Origin: Burkholderia aenigmatica
GTDB taxonomy: Bacteria > Pseudomonadota > Gammaproteobacteria > Burkholderiales > Burkholderiaceae
Direction of reading: 5' to 3'
Length of the DNA stretch: 64,000 nucleotides
Assembly: GCF_902499175.1 (NCBI RefSeq)
Contig: NZ_CABVQC010000001.1
Coordinates: forward strand, 1 to 64,000
The notes under the pieces were generated by a model. The model saw nothing but the letters and a program-made list of their open reading frames with translations. It was not told the DNA's origin and did not search any database. This document shows, piece by piece, positions 60,697 to 64,000 of the stretch; the stretch's first letter is position 1; the number at the start of each line of letters is the position of its first letter. The translations under genes were made by a program, and so were the position numbers.

Positions 60697-62154
60697 TCAA
60701 GGCTGGCGCTTGCCGCGACCGCCGGCGGGTTTGCCGGCCGGCTTGCGCGAACCCGCAGCGGGCTTGCTAGTGGGCTTGCCGGCAGGCTTGCTGCGCGGCT
60801 TCTGCGCGCTGAATGGACTGCCACTGGACAAGCTCGCGCCCTTACCCGCAGCCCCGGCCCGCTGCGCCGCAGGCTTGCGCTTGTTCTCGCCGCTTTGCGG
60901 GCGCGGCTTTTTGGCAGGCACCGGCATGGCACCCGACGCAGCTTGCGGCACTTTGGGCTTCTTGGGCTTTTTGGGTTTCTTGATGATCTGGCCCGTCGCG
61001 CTGGTTTCCGGCACACGGTGTTCGGCCTCGAAACCCGGCTCTTCTTCGCGCCGCAGCGTTTGCCGGATCAGCGCTTCGATCGCGGCCAGTTGCGGCGCTT
61101 CGTCGGCGCACACCAGGGACACCGCCACACCGCTGGCGCCTGCGCGGCCGGTACGGCCGATACGGTGCACATAGTCCTGCGCCACGATCGGCAAATCCAC
61201 GTTGATCACCAGCGGCAGGTCGTCGATATCCAGCCCGCGCGCTGCCACGTCGGTGGCGACCAGCATCTGGACTTCGCCCGTCTTGAAGCGTTCCAGCGCA
61301 CGCAGGCGCGCGGGTTGCGGTTTGTCGCCGTGGATGGTGTCGACCGCATAGCCCGCTTCGTCCAGCATGGCCGCCAGGTAATCCACGCCATTGCGGGTCT
61401 TGACGAACACCAGTGCATGCTCCCACTTGTTCTCGGCCACGAGGTGCATGAACAGGTCGGGCTTGTTCCGCTTGTCGACCGGTACGACCCACTGCTTGAT
61501 CTTGCTGGCCGTGGCATTGGGCGGGCTGACGCTGATATTGACCGGGCCACGCAGAATGCTCGCCGCCATCGCGCGGATATCGTCGGTAAACGTGGCCGAA
61601 AACAGCAGGGTCTGGCGCTGCGCGGGCAACGCGGCAAAGACGGCGTTGAGTTCGCGCGCAAAGCCGAGATCCAGCATGCGGTCGGCTTCGTCCAGCACCA
61701 GCGTTTGTACTTGATCGAACTGCACCGCGTTCTGGCGGTTGAGATCCAGCAAACGGCCCGGCGTGGCCACGAGCACATCCACGCCCTTGCGCAACTTCAT
61801 CATCTGCGGGTTGATGCTCACGCCGCCGTAGGCCGCCAGATATCGCAAGTCGAGGCCTTGGCCGTAAGCGATGAAGCTTTGCAGCACTTGTTCGGCCAGC
61901 TCACGCGTGGGCACCAGCACCAGCACGCGCGCGCGGTTGCTGGACACCGCCGGGCCGTGTTGCACCAGCCGTTGCAACAGCGGCAGCGCAAAACCCGCCG
62001 TCTTGCCGGTGCCGGTCTGGGCCGCCGCCATCACGTCCTTGCCACCGAGCACGGCAGGAATCGCCTTGGCCTGCACCGGCGTAGGGGCCTGGTAATTGAG
62101 GTCCTGCAGATTACGCAGCAAGGGATCGATCAGGCCGAGCGAGGCAAAAGACAT
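60697..62154 (-). CDS. rhlE: DEAD-box RNA helicase, RhlE-type
   Basis: 485-aa ATP-dependent RNA helicase. The motifs are clear: Q motif FASLGLIDPLLRNLQDLNYQAPTPVQ, motif I AAAQTGTGKTAGFAL, DEAD box LVLDEADRMLDLGF, SAT, motif V/VI DVAARGLDIDDLPLVIN and HRIGRTGRAG. The C-terminal ~110 residues are a basic Lys/Pro/Ala-rich tail (KKPKKPKKPK, repeated SKPAG and PAGKPAGG) that aids RNA binding. RhlE acts in ribosome assembly and RNA turnover, often at low temperature. Start ATG 62154 begins the Q motif region. Confidence 0.94.
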   Translation of the reverse strand: MSFASLGLIDPLLRNLQDLNYQAPTPVQAKAIPAVLGGKDVMAAAQTGTGKTAGFALPLLQRLVQHGPAVSSNRARVLVLVPTRELAEQVLQSFIAYGQGLDLRYLAAYGGVSINPQMMKLRKGVDVLVATPGRLLDLNRQNAVQFDQVQTLVLDEADRMLDLGFARELNAVFAALPAQRQTLLFSATFTDDIRAMAASILRGPVNISVSPPNATASKIKQWVVPVDKRNKPDLFMHLVAENKWEHALVFVKTRNGVDYLAAMLDEAGYAVDTIHGDKPQPARLRALERFKTGEVQMLVATDVAARGLDIDDLPLVINVDLPIVAQDYVHRIGRTGRAGASGVAVSLVCADEAPQLAAIEALIRQTLRREEEPGFEAEHRVPETSATGQIIKKPKKPKKPKVPQAASGAMPVPAKKPRPQSGENKRKPAAQRAGAAGKGASLSSGSPFSAQKPRSKPAGKPTSKPAAGSRKPAGKPAGGRGKRQP

Positions 62155-62545
62155 GGACGTATTCCGGACTAAAACCGCAATTCTAGCGGTTGCCGGGCGG
62201 ATCAAGGCCCGCCGCGCCTGGCTGGACGCCGCCGGCGGGGGGCAGATACGGTCAACCGGAAGCAGCCGCTGACGCAAAGCAACCCGATCCAGCCCATTTT
62301 CCGGCACCCAATCGCCCCTCGGAGGAGCCGCTCGACCCTTATCTGTCTGTCACCTCATCGCTTGCGGTTCGGGCAACGAGGTCCGGAGAAGGTAGAGGTA
62401 TCGCCGCTCCGAACTGGCGACGAAGGCGGGCCTGAGCCGCTCGACGCTGTTCCATGACGAAAGCCAGGTGATAAGCTCGATGCCGGCGTACTGTCGCGTA
62501 TCGACACGCCCCGAACCCTGCCCTTACGACCGCAACGAGCCGCCC
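62155..62545. other. 391-bp divergent intergenic region
   Basis: Between the helicase and the binding-protein gene; should hold both promoters. No gene or strong hairpin recognised. In-frame extension of the binding protein to 62468 looks non-coding. Confidence 0.45.
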
Positions 62546-63280
62546 ATGTCCCTCGCCCCTTCCGTCCTCTCCGCGTTCACGCCGACCGGCAAGCTGCGCG
62601 CGTCGATCAATCTCGGCAACCCGATCCTCGCGAATCGCGACCCGGCGACGGGCGAACCGTTCGGCGTATCGATCGACCTCGCGCGCGCGTTCGCCGAACG
62701 CCTATCGGCCGAGCTGGAGCTCGTGGTGTTCGACGCCGCCGGAAAGTCGGTGCAGGCGCTGACCGACGAGCGTGCCGATTTCGGATTCTTCGCGGTCGAT
62801 CCGCTGCGCGGCGAAACGGTCGCGTTCACCGCGCCGTATGTGCTGATCGAGGGGTTCTATCTCGTACGCGACGCTTCGCCGATCCGCACGAATGCGGACG
62901 TCGACCAACCCGACAACCGCGTGACCGTCGGCAAGGGCAGCGCCTACGACCTGTTCCTCACGCGCGAACTGAAGGCCGCGCAGATCGTGCGTGCGCCGAC
63001 GTCGCAGGCCGTCGTGCAGACCTTCGTCGAGCAGCAACTGGAAGTCGCGGCGGGCGTGAGGCAGCAACTCGAGGCCGACGCGGCGAAGACGCCCGGCCTG
63101 CGCCTGCTCGACGAGCGGTTCATGGTGATCCGGCAGGCCATGGGCGTGCCGAAGAGTCGCGGCGAAGCGGCCGCGGCGGCGCTGAATGCGTTCGTCGAGG
63201 AAATGAAGGCGTCGGGCTTCGTCGCGGATTCGCTGCGGCGGCATGGCATCAGCGGCGCATCCGTCGCGCCGCAAGCGTGA
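62546..63280 (+). CDS. Family 3 solute-binding-like protein without an obvious signal peptide
   Basis: 244-aa amino-acid-type binding-protein fold. GEPFGVSIDLARAFAERLSAELELVVFDAAGKSVQALTDERADFGFFAVDPLRGETVAFTAPYVLIEG is the family 3 layout, followed by VTVGKGSAYDLFLTREL in lobe II. No secretion signal is visible from the ATG at 62546 (MSLAPSVLSAF), which is unusual for a periplasmic receptor; the upstream frame adds no hydrophobic stretch. It may be a cytoplasmic enzyme-like relative (cyclohexadienyl dehydratase type) or misread start. No ABC permease is adjacent. Confidence 0.78.
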   Translation: MSLAPSVLSAFTPTGKLRASINLGNPILANRDPATGEPFGVSIDLARAFAERLSAELELVVFDAAGKSVQALTDERADFGFFAVDPLRGETVAFTAPYVLIEGFYLVRDASPIRTNADVDQPDNRVTVGKGSAYDLFLTRELKAAQIVRAPTSQAVVQTFVEQQLEVAAGVRQQLEADAAKTPGLRLLDERFMVIRQAMGVPKSRGEAAAAALNAFVEEMKASGFVADSLRRHGISGASVAPQA

Positions 63281-63423
63281 TGGCATACCGCGTGATGCAG
63301 CGGCACGCGACTGCGCGCGCCCCGCTTTTGACCTGAAACGCGAAAGCAGGCTCGATACCCGTCGGCTTGCGCAACGGGATCGATGCCTGCTTTCGCGCCG
63401 CACTTACGCGGCGGTTCGCCGAA

Positions 63424-64000
63424 TCAGCCGGCCTTACCTTGCGGCGGATTGGCCAGCGGCGTGCGTTGGCGGCGGCGCCACCAGAATGCGACGCCCAACA
63501 GCGCGATCAGCACGACAACCACTGCGCCAGGCAGCATCAGCGGCCGGACGCGCACGAGCAATGGAACCGGGCCGCCGCTGCGCACGACGGCAACGTCGTC
63601 CGCGGTGACGGTCACGTCCGGATTGCCGTACTGCGCGAGCACGTAGTTCGAGATTGCAGCGATCTGATCGTCTTTGAGCGGCTGGACATAGGAATCCTCA
63701 CCGAAAGACGGCATCAGCACGTGCTCGCCCCCCACCTCGCGATCGACGCCGTACAGGATCGCCGCAATCAGGTTCGACGGATTGCGCGAGCCGGTGGCGG
63801 TATTGTTCGACAGCGACGGATATGCCTGGCTCGGGCTGCCCTTGCCGTTGGCCTGGTGGCAACTCGCGCAGTACCCGCTGAACAGCGCCGCCCCCGTCGT
63901 CAGCGTGCCGTTCGCATTCAGCGCGGATGCGCCGCGCAACGTCGCTTCGCTGTTGACCGCCTGCCCGTGCGCGAATGCCGGCACCGACTCGCGGTCGTCG
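63424..64000 (-). CDS. C-terminal part of a membrane-bound cytochrome c subunit, 5' end outside window
   Basis: At least 192 residues. One heme-binding motif CASCH is seen (GAALFSGYCASCHQANGKGSPSQAYP) with its axial Met in LMPSFGEDSYV, and a C-terminal membrane helix (LLPGAVVVVLIALLGVAFWW-like) with a basic end. This is the last heme domain of multi-heme subunits of alcohol or gluconate dehydrogenases (GMC or PQQ type). The frame runs on beyond 64000, so the start and earlier heme sites are not visible. It is convergent with the binding-protein gene. Confidence 0.87.
   Translation of the reverse strand, partial: DDRESVPAFAHGQAVNSEATLRGASALNANGTLTTGAALFSGYCASCHQANGKGSPSQAYPSLSNNTATGSRNPSNLIAAILYGVDREVGGEHVLMPSFGEDSYVQPLKDDQIAAISNYVLAQYGNPDVTVTADDVAVVRSGGPVPLLVRVRPLMLPGAVVVVLIALLGVAFWWRRRQRTPLANPPQGKAG

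Noticed and set aside
1..64000. CRISPR arrays, rRNA or tRNA genes, phage integrase and attachment repeats
   Set aside because: No spaced identical repeats, no cloverleaf or rRNA sequence, and no integrase-like product were recognised on either strand by reading.

Overview
The window is GC-rich throughout. Its proteins (Flp/Tad pilus genes with paired Flp pilins, PntAB, orphan PstS, many GNAT, LysR and DJ-1/PfpI genes) look like a Burkholderia, most likely the Burkholderia cepacia complex and a secondary replicon. That assignment is inferred from protein resemblance, not from a search. No rRNA, tRNA or CRISPR array was recognised.

Layout. 1-5.5 kb: start of a tad/flp pilus operon on the minus strand (two Flp pilins, a pilin-like protein, prepilin peptidase, an AAA ATPase, CpaB, and the secretin CpaC running off the left edge). 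6.5-10.6 kb: two tandem GT87 membrane proteins with GtrB-like and GtrA-like partners, probably an envelope glycosylation module. 11.1-15.4 kb: thiolase, MATE pump and epoxide hydrolase facing a TetR regulator, with a perfect inverted repeat between them. 15.5-17.8 kb: a deleted IS3-family element and a DKNYY-repeat protein. 18-23.4 kb: LysR, BASS-like transporter, M14 peptidase, GNAT and an exported DJ-1 protein. 23.6-34.5 kb: a CobS/CobT-like AAA plus VWA pair, a PHB-depolymerase-like esterase, an MHYT histidine kinase with a degenerate HD-GYP response regulator, and a two-gene ABC transporter. 34.7-37.8 kb: pntAB. 38-47.3 kb: small enzymes and regulators (an Amj-like flippase; a tautomerase, MBL, SDR, DJ-1, NTF2 and GlxA series).

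47.8-52.6 kb is the most unusual part. One minus-strand transcription unit appears to encode, in order, a short peptide, an intergenic hairpin, a HemN-type radical SAM enzyme, an MFS exporter, an S-adenosylmethionine decarboxylase-like protein, a small overlapping ORF and a cytochrome P450. This has the layout of a RiPP (ribosomally made, modified peptide) biosynthetic locus. It is flanked by an AraC remnant and an IS30 remnant, as in an acquired island.

53-60.5 kb is a mosaic of small genes, two DUF1488-like sequences and an orphan pstS. It then holds a second striking locus: a threonine-rich leader peptide and a perfect hairpin (a transcription attenuator) in front of a threonyl-tRNA synthetase paralogue that lacks the N-terminal editing domains, followed by an actinobacterial-type DapD. 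The window closes with an RhlE-type helicase, an amino-acid-type binding protein and a partial membrane-anchored cytochrome c.
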